DNA of 64,000 nucleotides from CAWIHS01 sp963836005 (GTDB lineage Bacteria > Pseudomonadota > Gammaproteobacteria > GRL18): the NCBI GenBank assembly GCA_963836005.1, contig CAWIHS010000003.1, positions 62,001 to 126,000 of the forward strand, written 5' to 3'. Below the pieces are notes generated by a model. That model was given only the letters and a program-made list of their open reading frames with translations, ran no database searches and had not been told where the DNA came from. Positions 17,393 through 26,486 of this stretch are shown piece by piece. The position numbers and the translations under genes are program-made. The number at the start of each line of letters is the position of its first letter. The first letter of the stretch is position 1.

Positions 17393-18691
17393 CTATGTTA
17401 TTGTTTCCAGGCCGCCCATGTACGGAAGCAGAACCGCTGGGATTTTAATGGAACCATCCGCCTGCTGATAATTTTCCATTATGGCAACCAGTGTACGGCC
17501 AACGGCTAGTCCTGAACCATTGATCGTATGCACCAGTTCCGGTTTACCTGTCTCGCTATTACGCCAGCGGGCCTGCATACGTCTGGCCTGAAAATCACTA
17601 AAGCTGCTGCAGGAAGAAATTTCTCGATAAATCTCCTGAGCCGGGAGCCAGACTTCAAGATCAAAGGTCTTGGTGGCAGAAAAGCCGATATCACCGCTAC
17701 ATAGTTCTACCACCTGATACGGTAGTTCTAAAAGCTGCAGGATTTTCTCAGCATGATCAAGCAGTTCATACAGCGCTTGTATGGATTTATCAGGTTTGAC
17801 TATTTGTACCATTTCAACTTTTTCGAACTGATGCTGACGGATCAGGCCGCGTACGTCCTTTCCATAAGCCCCTGCTTCTGAACGAAAGCAGGGTGTATGT
17901 GCAGTCAGACGCAAAGGCAATTCTGTTTCATTGAGAATGGATTCTCTGACCATATTGGTGAGCGGAACTTCGGCTGTGGGGATTAAATGAAACTCCTGCT
18001 CGCCTTCTATAGCAAATAATTCCTGCTTGAATTTAGGCAGTTGTCCTGTGCCTCTGAGTGCCTCAGGTTTGACCAGATAGGGCACATAGTTTTCACTATA
18101 ACCATGGTTCTGAGTATGGGTATCGAGCATCAATTGTATCAGCGCACGATGCATCCTGGCTAATGCCCCTTTAAGGGTGCTGAATCGAGCACCGGAGAGT
18201 TTTGCCGCTGTTTCAAAATCCATCAGGCCGCCGTTGCGATTCCAGCCTTCACCCAGTCGAGCCCCTAAATCCACATGATCCTTGATTTCAAAATCAAAAA
18301 CAGGCTTTTCACCCCAGTTTCTAAGAACGACATTTTCTGTCTCGTCTTTACCGTCCGGCGTGGTTTCATGGGGCAGATTTGGAATCATCATTTGAATCGC
18401 GCTGGTCTGATCCTGAATCACTTTCAGCCTCGATTCCATGGCTTTCAATTCTTCTCCGACCCGGGCAACTGTGGCCATGGCTTCACTGGCATCCTGAGCA
18501 TTTTTTTTGGCTATTCCAATCGCCCTGGATTTGCTTTTTCGCTGCGCCTGTAATTCCTGGGTTTTTACCTGAATAACTTTTCGTTCTGCTTCCAGTTTTA
18601 CCAGTTTATCCGTGTCGAGTGTATAACCACGTCGGGCGAGCTGTTTGGCAACCTCATCGAGATTGCTTCTTAATAATTTGGGATCTAGCAT
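17393..18691 (-). CDS. serS: Seryl-tRNA synthetase
   Basis: A 432-residue class II synthetase charging tRNA-Ser and tRNA-Sec. The N-terminal antiparallel coiled coil for tRNA binding (about residues 30-100) is followed by motif 2 (FRSEAGAYGKDVRGLIRQHQF) and motif 3 (NGSGLAVGRTLVAIMENYQ). The length is typical. It is the first of a minus-strand series after DUF190 and crcB. Confidence 0.98.
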   Translation of the reverse strand: MLDPKLLRSNLDEVAKQLARRGYTLDTDKLVKLEAERKVIQVKTQELQAQRKSKSRAIGIAKKNAQDASEAMATVARVGEELKAMESRLKVIQDQTSAIQMMIPNLPHETTPDGKDETENVVLRNWGEKPVFDFEIKDHVDLGARLGEGWNRNGGLMDFETAAKLSGARFSTLKGALARMHRALIQLMLDTHTQNHGYSENYVPYLVKPEALRGTGQLPKFKQELFAIEGEQEFHLIPTAEVPLTNMVRESILNETELPLRLTAHTPCFRSEAGAYGKDVRGLIRQHQFEKVEMVQIVKPDKSIQALYELLDHAEKILQLLELPYQVVELCSGDIGFSATKTFDLEVWLPAQEIYREISSCSSFSDFQARRMQARWRNSETGKPELVHTINGSGLAVGRTLVAIMENYQQADGSIKIPAVLLPYMGGLETIT

Positions 18692-18732
18692 AAGTTTTTT
18701 AATTTATGGTTTGTTAATGAGCCTTGCTTAAG

Positions 18733-19062
18733 TTACTGGCAGTGTTCAAAAGACAAATTTACCGGCCAGCATATAATGTGGGCATTTCTGATTTCACGAT
18801 GAACAAAGTTTATCACATCATCACAGTTTTCTGCTTTATGATAAAACTCGATCACTATGGGCAGGTCACTGGCCAAATCCAGTAAACTGGCCTGGTGCAC
18901 AGTGCCTCTGTCACCAAAACCAGCGATACCTCGAAAAATTGTTGCGCCCACCACATCTTCTCGCTGGCGGAGTTTTTTGAGTATTGAACTGACGTTAGTA
19001 TCCCCTTCATCAGTATATACTCTTACCAGAATCACACTTTCTTGTTGAATCTCATGGCTCAT
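18733..19062 (-). CDS. DUF190 protein (PII-like, CrcB-associated)
   Basis: A 109-residue protein with the DUF190 pattern VRVYTDEGD...GATIFRGIAGFGDRGTVHQ...DLPIVIEFYH. DUF190 proteins adopt a PII-like ferredoxin fold and are often encoded next to fluoride channels; a regulatory role is suspected but unproven. It is 56 bp downstream of crcB on the same strand, supporting a functional pair. Confidence 0.88.
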   Translation of the reverse strand: MSHEIQQESVILVRVYTDEGDTNVSSILKKLRQREDVVGATIFRGIAGFGDRGTVHQASLLDLASDLPIVIEFYHKAENCDDVINFVHREIRNAHIICWPVNLSFEHCQ

Positions 19063-19118
19063 TTCATTGATTACCTGAAGTCAGGCTCCTGGTTGGTTAA
19101 CACAAAATGATATACAGG

Positions 19119-19493
19119 TTAAATCGCCCTGGCCAGAATCATACCGCTCCAGGTTGCTGCCAGGCACAGGAAAACGCTGGCAACAATATTAATAACCGCT
19201 TTAAGCATCAAACCCTGCTGCATCAGCAGCAGGGTTTCCAGCGAAAAAGTAGAAAAGGTGGTAAACGCACCTAAAAAACCTATCAGCATAAAAGCCCGCG
19301 CTTCAGCCCCCAGAATTAAGCGTTCAGTCAGCAGGATAAAGCTGATTCCTATAATAAAGGAGCCAATGACATTAACACTCAGTGTCCCATAGGGAAAACC
19401 TCGCCCCAGCCAGAGATACACAGCGCTGGAAAGCCAGTAGCGCATCAGGGCGCCCAATGCACCGCCCAGGGCTATCGCAACTAATTCTCCCAC
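19119..19493 (-). CDS. crcB: Fluoride channel CrcB/Fluc
   Basis: A 124-residue four-helix membrane protein exporting fluoride as a dual-topology dimer. Family motifs are GGALGALMRYWLS near the start, GTLSVNVIGSFIIG in the middle and GFLGAFTTFSTFSLETL in the third helix, where FTTFSTF supplies the pore Phe and Na+-site residues. The length is normal. The 50 or so bases upstream do not contain a recognisable fluoride riboswitch. Confidence 0.95.
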   Translation of the reverse strand: MGELVAIALGGALGALMRYWLSSAVYLWLGRGFPYGTLSVNVIGSFIIGISFILLTERLILGAEARAFMLIGFLGAFTTFSTFSLETLLLMQQGLMLKAVINIVASVFLCLAATWSGMILARAI

Positions 19494-19545
19494 AGATTGT
19501 CCCTATCTCCAGCAATTTTTGGTAATATTCATACATGCTTTAGCT

Positions 19546-19686
19546 GTGACTGCTCAGCGTATATCTAAGACCGTGTTTGATATTAGGTGTTTAGGGAAGG
19601 CAGATTATACAGGAGCAATTATCTGCCTTCCATAAACACCTAATATCTAGCACTCAGTGAAATTCTTAAGTACGCTGAGTCGTTAC
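19546..19686. repeat. Family A MITE-like repeat, long palindromic copy
   Basis: A 141-bp element between rarA and crcB. The ends are GTGACTGCTCAGCGTATATC and a complement GTAACGACTCAGCGTAC. The interior is a strong palindrome: GATATTAGGTGTTTAGGGAA / GGCAGAT pairs with ATCTGCCTTCC / TAAACACCTAATATC around a 15-nt loop, so a transcript would fold into a long hairpin. Confidence 0.75.
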
Positions 19687-19692
19687 ATTTTA

Positions 19693-21051
19693 TTATTCTT
19701 TAGCGGCTTTTTCATCAAGTGATTGCAGATAGTCGAGTTTCTGTTTGAGTTTTATTTCCAGGCCACGAGGTTTCGGGAAATAGAATCGCTGTTGATTGAG
19801 TTCATCCGGCAAATAAGTTTGTCCCGCAGAATACGCTTCGGGTTCATCGTGAGCATAACGATATTCTGCGCCATAAGCCATCGATTTTAACAGTGAGGTA
19901 GGGGCATTACGCAGGTGTAGCGGCACACTCAGAGAACCTGAGTCTTTGGCTGCCGCCATGGATGCTTTAAAAGCCGTATAAACCGCATTACTCTTGGCCG
20001 CCAGAGCACAATATACCGCTGCCTGGGCAATCGCGCGATTACCTTCAGCCGGCCCCAGGCGTTCAAAGGCATCCCATGCATTCAGCGCTACCTGCATGGC
20101 TCTTGGATCAGCATTACCAATGTCTTCAGAGGCAATGGCCAATAAACGTCTAGCAATATAAAGGGGGTCACAGCCGGCGTCAATCATACGCGAAAACCAG
20201 TATAAAGCACCATCGGGGGATGATCCCCTGACAGATTTATGAAAAGCAGAAATCTGTTCGTAAAACAAATCTCCGCCTTTATCAAAGCGACGCATCGTAC
20301 CTGCAAGTATTTGCTCCAGGGCCGATTCATCAATGCTTAATTGACCCTCCTTCTGTACCGCCAGATCAGAGGCAATTTCCAGTAAATTGAATAACTGACG
20401 GGCATCTCCATCTGCAGCCAGACTAAACTGCTGTTTTAATTCAGCGGACAAAAATAGATTTAAGTGCCCCAGCCCCCTGTGTTCATCTGCCAGGGCACTA
20501 TCCAGTAAAGTGCTTAAATCACCTGCGGACAAGGTCTTTAAAAGATAAACCCGCACCCTGGACAAAAGAGCATTATTGAGTTCAAAAGAAGGATTTTCAG
20601 TGGTTGCGCCAATAAAAATCAGAGTACCGTCTTCTATGTAGGGTAAAAATGCATCCTGCTGGGACTTGTTGAATCGATGTACTTCGTCAACAAACAGCAC
20701 CGTTTTTTGTCCGCAGAGTGACTGATGCTGTTTAGCATGATCCACCGCAGCGCGGATATCCCTGACACCTGATAATACTGCAGAAATAGACAGAAATTGC
20801 GCCTCAGCATAATGAGCAATCAGACGGGCCAGTGTAGTCTTGCCGACTCCCGGAGGCCCCCAGAGTATCATCGAGTGCGGATTACCTGTGGCCAATGCCA
20901 ATGTTAAAGGTTTATCTGGGCCCAGAATATGCTGTTGGCCTAAAAATTGCTCCAGAGAATCTGGTCGCATGCGATCTGCCAAAGGCCGCCAGGGAGGAGT
21001 TTTTATGCTCGTAGCCTGATCATCGAGCAGATCAGACTGCCTGCTCTTCAT
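19693..21051 (-). CDS. rarA: Replication-associated recombination protein RarA (MgsA)
   Basis: A 452-residue AAA+ ATPase related to clamp loaders, acting at stalled replication forks. It has an FLGQQHILG start, a Walker A motif in LWGPPGVGKTTLARL, Walker B FVDEVHRFNKSQQDAFL, sensor 1 GATTENPSFELN, and a C-terminal MgsA tetramerisation domain with the ...DDEPEAYSAGQTYLPDEL-like stretch. The length is normal. Its start overlaps the lolA stop by 4 bp, the usual lolA-rarA arrangement. Confidence 0.96.
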   Translation of the reverse strand: MKSRQSDLLDDQATSIKTPPWRPLADRMRPDSLEQFLGQQHILGPDKPLTLALATGNPHSMILWGPPGVGKTTLARLIAHYAEAQFLSISAVLSGVRDIRAAVDHAKQHQSLCGQKTVLFVDEVHRFNKSQQDAFLPYIEDGTLIFIGATTENPSFELNNALLSRVRVYLLKTLSAGDLSTLLDSALADEHRGLGHLNLFLSAELKQQFSLAADGDARQLFNLLEIASDLAVQKEGQLSIDESALEQILAGTMRRFDKGGDLFYEQISAFHKSVRGSSPDGALYWFSRMIDAGCDPLYIARRLLAIASEDIGNADPRAMQVALNAWDAFERLGPAEGNRAIAQAAVYCALAAKSNAVYTAFKASMAAAKDSGSLSVPLHLRNAPTSLLKSMAYGAEYRYAHDEPEAYSAGQTYLPDELNQQRFYFPKPRGLEIKLKQKLDYLQSLDEKAAKE

Positions 21052-21656
21052 TTAGGTCTGCCTATGATATCTACACCTTCAGGCGGAGCAAACTGGAAGA
21101 CACTTTCAGGAATGAAATCATTAATTTTAATATTAAACAATTTTAAGCTGGTGACCTGGTTAAAATTGTCATACATGATCATTGTTGATAAAACGTCCCT
21201 GTTAAACGTCAAAACCACTCTTTCAAAAGTCATGTTTTCTGTTTTAGCAGACAATTCAACTTTTTCCAGTGGTTCTGCAGCGGCGATCATTTTTACCTGG
21301 TATTGTTTACGGATATCCTTATCACTGCTCAACAGCATAGCCGGGGAATCTCCCAGGCCCTCATCCAGCGGCTTAATCGTCACCTGCTCAAGTTCAGCAT
21401 CATATATCCACAGGGTTTCACCATTGGAGATGTATTGCTGCTCCAGAGGTTCAGTATATTGCAGGGAAAACTTGTCGGGACGCTTGATCTTCAGGATACC
21501 GCGCGATTGTTCAATTAATTTGCCATCCGTTTGTGCCACAGTCTGAGTAAATTCAGCGCTGATCGAATGAGTACTATTATAAAACCGGTCCAGCACATCA
21601 TTGGCCTGTGCTGTTAATAAAAAAAATAAACTAATAAAACCTGTTATTGACTTCAT
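21048..21656 (-). CDS. lolA: Outer-membrane lipoprotein carrier protein LolA
   Basis: A 202-residue periplasmic chaperone that ferries lipoproteins from LolCDE to LolB. A signal peptide covers about residues 1-18 (ITGFISLFFLLTAQA). The LolA fold is shown by SAEFTQTV, SRGILKIKRPDKFSLQYTEP and the terminal FQFAPPEGVDIIGRP. The length is normal. It lies upstream of rarA and downstream of ftsK on the same strand, as in many gammaproteobacteria, though an extra gene and a repeat are inserted between ftsK and lolA here. Confidence 0.95.
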   Translation of the reverse strand: MKSITGFISLFFLLTAQANDVLDRFYNSTHSISAEFTQTVAQTDGKLIEQSRGILKIKRPDKFSLQYTEPLEQQYISNGETLWIYDAELEQVTIKPLDEGLGDSPAMLLSSDKDIRKQYQVKMIAAAEPLEKVELSAKTENMTFERVVLTFNRDVLSTMIMYDNFNQVTSLKLFNIKINDFIPESVFQFAPPEGVDIIGRPK

Positions 21657-21697
21657 TATTCATCTTTTAATAAGAAATTATCGTCGCTGAAATAGAA

Positions 21698-21722
21698 AAG
21701 CAGGGATTAAAAACCCCTGCTT
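21698..21722 (-). terminator. Rho-independent terminator
   Basis: A hairpin AAGCAGGGG / CCCTGCTT with an 8-9 nt loop, followed on the minus strand by a T-rich tract (TTTTCTATTTC). It lies 35 bp past the stop of the two-domain secreted protein and before lolA, so it would end that upstream transcript. Confidence 0.7.
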
Positions 21723-21756
21723 GACATCATCCTGCTTTACTAATAAGAATGAAAAA

Positions 21757-22323
21757 TTATTCTGCAGCTTTTTTACCCGTAACATTGATAGCAGTCGCTT
21801 CAGTGTGAGTGATAACCACTTTATCACCCACTTCAACCATTCTCAGATTTTCAGGATATCGAGCAGGAAAGACTGCTGTATCACCGTCAGCATCTTTCAG
21901 CGTAACGGTGTTATTGGTTAAATCGATAGCTTCAATAGTTGCCACAAAAACTACTCTGTTAGCGTATAATTTACCCGGCTTTTGACCTTGATCTGCTTCA
22001 CCAAATGCGGCCTCAACCAGATTTTCATCATCATTGACACCAGGAGCATAAGCGGCAATATGAATACCTTCAGCATAAGTTATTGTAACGGTGTCACCCA
22101 CTTCAACCTGATCAAAATTGGCCGTATCTTTCGGTACATCGATTTTTTTGGCATAACCATTCTTATCCTTAAGTCTTACCCAGTGCTTTTCATGGTCAAC
22201 ATATATCACTTCCAGTTGTTCCTGAATATCGATAGAGTCTCCATAACTGATCTTGGCTTCAGCAAAAACAAAATTACTGAAAAATGCAGCTATAAAACCA
22301 ATAAATAATAATTTAATTTTCAT
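21757..22323 (-). CDS. Secreted hypothetical protein with two tandem similar domains
   Basis: A 188-residue exported protein with a signal peptide (residues 1-21, LFIGFIAAFFSNFVFA). The mature part seems to be an internal duplication. Both halves carry a V(D)(H/L)xxxxxVxLKDxxG segment followed by VEVGDxVxITxxEAxxI: EVGDTVTITYAEGIHI in the first half and EVGDKVVITHTEATAI in the second. Each unit looks like a small beta-barrel, with a linker at about residues 105-115. I do not recognise a named family. It is bounded by a terminator downstream and a family A repeat upstream, so it is probably a single-gene unit. Confidence 0.75.
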   Translation of the reverse strand: MKIKLLFIGFIAAFFSNFVFAEAKISYGDSIDIQEQLEVIYVDHEKHWVRLKDKNGYAKKIDVPKDTANFDQVEVGDTVTITYAEGIHIAAYAPGVNDDENLVEAAFGEADQGQKPGKLYANRVVFVATIEAIDLTNNTVTLKDADGDTAVFPARYPENLRMVEVGDKVVITHTEATAINVTGKKAAE

Positions 22324-22351
22324 TTGCTTATATCCTCTTTTTTCTAAGAAT

Positions 22352-22563
22352 GTGAAACTACTCAGCGTTCCTGTATTAACTCACTAAGTGATTGATATCA
22401 GGTATTTGTGCAAGGCAGATAATTGCTTCTGTATAATCTGCATTCCCTACATGACCACCATGGATGGTGGAAATGCATGCGAGAGGCAGGAGCCGAAGTC
22501 GTCCCTGTGGGTCAATAAATACCTGACAGCAAGCACAAACTTATAGATATGCTGAGTAGTTAC
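22352..22563. repeat. Family A MITE-like repeat, longest copy
   Basis: About 212 bp with ends AAACTACTCAGCGTTCCTG and, on the complement, GTAACTACTCAGCATATCT. The interior includes TGATATCAGGTATTTGTGCA and its partner AATACCTGACAGCAAGCAC, plus CATGGATGGTGGAAATGCAT and GGCAGGAGC blocks that recur at 10500 and 15420. No open frame. Confidence 0.7.
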
Positions 22564-22717
22564 AATAATATTTAGTGACATGTGACTTTAATCCTTTTTC
22601 TCACTGATAACAATAGTTACAGGGCCTTTTCGCAGCATTTTTTTCGATGGCAAGTTAATAAAATGTGTGTGCAAAGACAAGGGGGGTGAGTCTTGTCAGC
22701 AGTTCCTCTGAAGTATG

Positions 22718-25237
22718 TTACACCGGGGGCGGAGCGAGCACTTCGCGTTGTCCATTCGATTGTACAGAACTGACAACACCTGCAGCTTCCATATCTTCAA
22801 CCATTCTGGCCGCACGATTATAGCCCACTTTCAAGCGCCTCTGCAGACCGGAAATGGATGCTCTGCGTGACTCAGTCACAATCGAGACAGCCTGATCATA
22901 CAGGGGATCTGACTCATTTTCCGCTGCTTCACCGGAAATAATACCTGCGGCCGAGACACCTTCTCCGGTCAGAATCTCATCGATATATTCAGCCTTACCT
23001 CGACTTTTAAGATCGTCGACCACGGCATGAACTTCCTCATCAGACACAAAAGCTCCATGCACGCGTTGTGGTAAGCCTGTTCCTGGGGGCAAATACAGCA
23101 TATCTCCATGGCCTAATAAATTTTCTGCCCCCATCTGGTCCAGAATGGTTCTTGAATCTATTTTTGATGAAACCTGAAAAGCTATCCGTGTAGGCACATT
23201 GGCTTTAATGAGTCCGGTGATAACATCAACAGACGGTCTCTGGGTTGCGATGATCAAATGCAGTCCCGCAGCACGGGCTTTTTGTGCCAGACGGGCAATC
23301 AGTTCTTCAACTTTTTTACCCACGATCATCATCATATCTGCAAATTCATCAATTACAATAACAATAAAAGGCAGTGGTTCCAGTTCAGGATGAACAGCAT
23401 CAGGGAATAATTCATTGGCAGTGAACAACGGATCTTTAATCGCTGCACCGGCATCTATCGCAGCCACAATTTTCTTGTTATATCCCTGCAGATTCCGCAC
23501 CCCCATAGCCGCCATTAATTTATATCGCCTTTCCATCTCTGCAACACACCAGCGCAGCGCATTGGCTGCTTCTTTCATATCTGTAACCACCGGTGCAAGC
23601 AGATGAGGTATATCCTCATAAATGGAGAGTTCCAGCATTTTAGGGTCTACCATGATCAGTCTCAGCTCATCAGGAGAAAGCTGGAACAGCATACTCATAA
23701 TCATCGAGTTGACCCCGACAGATTTACCGGAGCCGGTCGTGCCAGCCACCAGTAAATGAGGCATTTTAGCCAGATCGGCCACCACCGGCTGGCCACTGAT
23801 GTCATGGCCCAGCCCCAGTGGTAACTTCGCCCTGGAGTCAGCAAAAGCTTTGGAACTCAACACTTCACTAAATGAAACTATTTCTCTGTGTTCATTGGGG
23901 ATCTCGATACCGACAGTTGATTTGCCTGCAATCACTTCAACCACTCTAATACTCACGACCAGCATAGCTCTGGCCAAATCCTTGGACAGGTTAGTGATCT
24001 GACTGACTTTTATTCCTGGAGCCAACTGTATTTCAAATCGAGTGATAACCGGCCCCTGACTCACAGATACAACTTCTACCTGAATATTGTAATCCGAGAG
24101 TTTTTCTTCAATCAGGCGTGAAGTTCTTTCCAGAGACTCCGGAGAAGTCACATGAGCAAAAGGTTTCGGGGCGTCCAGTAATGACAGCGAGGGCAGTCCA
24201 TCAATGGCATCATGTTTGAACAGGTGAGTTTGTTTGTCTTTTTCCACCCGTTCACTTTTTCTGCAGCTGCGAAATATGGGTTCAATTTTAAGCTTACGCC
24301 CAGGCTTGCTCTCTGGACTCTTTTCCGAGGGATTTTTTTCTGCCTTTTTTTGTTTGGCAAGGGCTGCTTTTTGTAACCGAAGAGATTCTTTTTCTGCTTT
24401 TTTATCAGCTTTAAGTTTTTGTTTTTCCTCTTGTCTTGACAATCCGCTTTTAGACTTCATGAGTTCAAGCCGGTGCTTTTCAGCCCTGCGCCTGGCGACA
24501 TCATCCCGCCATCGGTACCAGCGGTCAACCATCCAGTGAAAAGCGGTGAAAATAGCCTCACCCACCGTGTCCATCAGCCATAGCCATGACAATCCGGTAA
24601 ACAGGGTAATGCCGATAAGAAAAAAAGTCAGCAGTAATAAGGTGGCCCCGACAAAACTGAACAGATGCTGCAGCTGTTCAGCCATCACAGCGCCCAAAAT
24701 GCCGCCTGCACCGCTAGTTTCAGTGCCAACATCCAGCGGAAAGATGACTGATGGATGACTAAAATGCATCGTAGAAAGACCGGCGCCGGCAATCACGGTC
24801 AGAATAAAACCAATCGTGCGAAGTGAAAAGTGTCCTCCGTGGAAGGCATCAGCTTCATTGCGGCCCTGATAGATTAACCAGCCGCTATAGAGGATCATGA
24901 GCGGAAATAAAAAACCCAGGTAACCGAACAGATATAAAAACAGATCAGCAAACCAGGCGCCAAAATATCCGCCGCGATTATGTAACTGGTTTGTGTCAGG
25001 CACGTCACCAATACTGTGCGACCAGCTTGGATCCTCAGGGGAATAAGTAAACAGGGAAATAAACAGATACACCGAGACTGCAATAAAAAGGAAGAAAATA
25101 CTTTCCTTTAAACCTCTCATCACATGAGCTGATAACGGCTTTGATCCATGACTGGTTTTTGCAGACGTATTTTTGCCTTTCGGCGCAGGTGATATTTTCG
25201 GTTTGTATGACGCTTTATTTTTTACAGTAGTGGCCAA
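22718..25237 (-). CDS. ftsK: DNA translocase FtsK
   Basis: An 839-residue septal DNA pump that segregates chromosome termini and activates XerCD at dif. Four or five N-terminal membrane segments (about residues 45-220) precede a charged Lys/Glu-rich linker (about 240-310), which is short compared with E. coli. The motor domain has Walker A GTTGSGKSVGVN near residue 495, Walker B IVIVIDEFADMMM and a C-terminal gamma winged helix (RASISGLQRRLKVGYNRAARM) that reads KOPS sites. Confidence 0.97.
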   Translation of the reverse strand: MATTVKNKASYKPKISPAPKGKNTSAKTSHGSKPLSAHVMRGLKESIFFLFIAVSVYLFISLFTYSPEDPSWSHSIGDVPDTNQLHNRGGYFGAWFADLFLYLFGYLGFLFPLMILYSGWLIYQGRNEADAFHGGHFSLRTIGFILTVIAGAGLSTMHFSHPSVIFPLDVGTETSGAGGILGAVMAEQLQHLFSFVGATLLLLTFFLIGITLFTGLSWLWLMDTVGEAIFTAFHWMVDRWYRWRDDVARRRAEKHRLELMKSKSGLSRQEEKQKLKADKKAEKESLRLQKAALAKQKKAEKNPSEKSPESKPGRKLKIEPIFRSCRKSERVEKDKQTHLFKHDAIDGLPSLSLLDAPKPFAHVTSPESLERTSRLIEEKLSDYNIQVEVVSVSQGPVITRFEIQLAPGIKVSQITNLSKDLARAMLVVSIRVVEVIAGKSTVGIEIPNEHREIVSFSEVLSSKAFADSRAKLPLGLGHDISGQPVVADLAKMPHLLVAGTTGSGKSVGVNSMIMSMLFQLSPDELRLIMVDPKMLELSIYEDIPHLLAPVVTDMKEAANALRWCVAEMERRYKLMAAMGVRNLQGYNKKIVAAIDAGAAIKDPLFTANELFPDAVHPELEPLPFIVIVIDEFADMMMIVGKKVEELIARLAQKARAAGLHLIIATQRPSVDVITGLIKANVPTRIAFQVSSKIDSRTILDQMGAENLLGHGDMLYLPPGTGLPQRVHGAFVSDEEVHAVVDDLKSRGKAEYIDEILTGEGVSAAGIISGEAAENESDPLYDQAVSIVTESRRASISGLQRRLKVGYNRAARMVEDMEAAGVVSSVQSNGQREVLAPPPV

Positions 25238-25315
25238 AACAGAGATTTACTTTCAGGTTGTGTTCTTAATTATATGAAAAACAAGAACATTAACTGCCCT
25301 TGAAGTCTGTATAGC

Positions 25316-26371
25316 CTATTTTAATGCAGGATGAACAATTTCACCAGCATCAATATTAATGCCTTTCTGTAATGCTAACGAGAGCACATTTGGCGCTTTG
25401 GCCAGTTCCACAAGATGGGGGATGAGACTGGCTGATAGCGACTGCGATGCTGTTCTGGGGACTGCTCCCGGCATATTGGTGACACCAAAATGAACAACGC
25501 CATGCCTGACAAAAGTCGGTTCTGCATAAGTAGTAGGACGAGTCGTTTCAATGCATCCGCCCTGATCAACCGAAATATCAATGATCACACTGCCCTGACG
25601 CATATGTTGAACATCATTTTCATTCACCAGATGCGGCGATTTTTCTCCCGCAACAAGCACGGCGCCCACTAGAAGATCCGCCGTTTGTAGCTGTTCGAAG
25701 ATACTATCATGATGGGGATAAAGTGCAGTAACATTGGGACCGAAAGCACGCATGGCCTGCATTTTGTCTCTATTTGTATCAAAAACTATCACCTCAGCGC
25801 CCAGGCGGGCAGCCAGATGAACGGCACTGCCTCCAGCGACACCAGCCCCCAGTACCACAACTTTACCTCGTTCTGCTGCCGGGACGCCGCCCAGCAAAAT
25901 ACCTCGCCCTCCCATTGGGGCGTGCAGCAGGTGGGTTCCCACCTGGAGTGCAATCCTTCCGGCAATATCACTCATGGGCGCCAGCAGCGGCAGGCTTCCA
26001 TCCGCTAACTGCACCGTTTCAAATGCAATGGCTTTTAAACCAATCTGACATAATCGCTCGGTCAGTTCAGGTAAGACCGCCAAATGCAGATAGGAAAACA
26101 AAATATGATCTGATGTTAATAATGATAACTCCGGTTCTACAGGTTCTTTAACCTTGACGATCAATTGTGCAGCAGCATAAAGTGACTTTGCATCTGCAAC
26201 AACCTGCAGTCCGGCCAATTCATAACTGCTGTCAGTGTAACCGCTGAGTAACCCTGCACCGCTTTGTATATAAACTTCATGTCCCTGTTTAACCAGCTCA
26301 GCAGCAGCAGCAGGAATCAATGCTACCCGTCCTTCGCGCGGCTTGATTTCAGTGGGAATGCCAATGCGCAT
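25316..26371 (-). CDS. ald: Alanine dehydrogenase
   Basis: A 351-residue NAD-dependent enzyme interconverting L-alanine and pyruvate plus ammonia. The N-terminal MRIGIPTEIKPREGRVAL, the substrate lysine in LIVKVKEPVEPE and the histidine in LFSYLHLA are present. The NAD fold has VVLGAGVAGGSAVHLAARLGA. The late HFGVTNMPGAVPRTASQSL motif is intact. It is about 20 residues shorter at the C-terminus than most Ald proteins, ending soon after the GINIDAGEI segment. It sits between ftsK and divergent trxB. Confidence 0.93.
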   Translation of the reverse strand: MRIGIPTEIKPREGRVALIPAAAAELVKQGHEVYIQSGAGLLSGYTDSSYELAGLQVVADAKSLYAAAQLIVKVKEPVEPELSLLTSDHILFSYLHLAVLPELTERLCQIGLKAIAFETVQLADGSLPLLAPMSDIAGRIALQVGTHLLHAPMGGRGILLGGVPAAERGKVVVLGAGVAGGSAVHLAARLGAEVIVFDTNRDKMQAMRAFGPNVTALYPHHDSIFEQLQTADLLVGAVLVAGEKSPHLVNENDVQHMRQGSVIIDISVDQGGCIETTRPTTYAEPTFVRHGVVHFGVTNMPGAVPRTASQSLSASLIPHLVELAKAPNVLSLALQKGINIDAGEIVHPALK

Positions 26372-26486
26372 AATAATACTCCGAAGATATAGTTGTTTAT
26401 CTGGTTAACTTTAAACCAGTATTTAACTATAATTAATTATACCTGATTTTCAAACCTACCCTTATAACATTTATTGGAGTTTTTTT

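Noticed and set aside
19494..19545. Fluoride riboswitch before crcB
   Set aside because: The sequence up to the family A repeat is only about 50 bp and contains none of the conserved fluoride-aptamer words.
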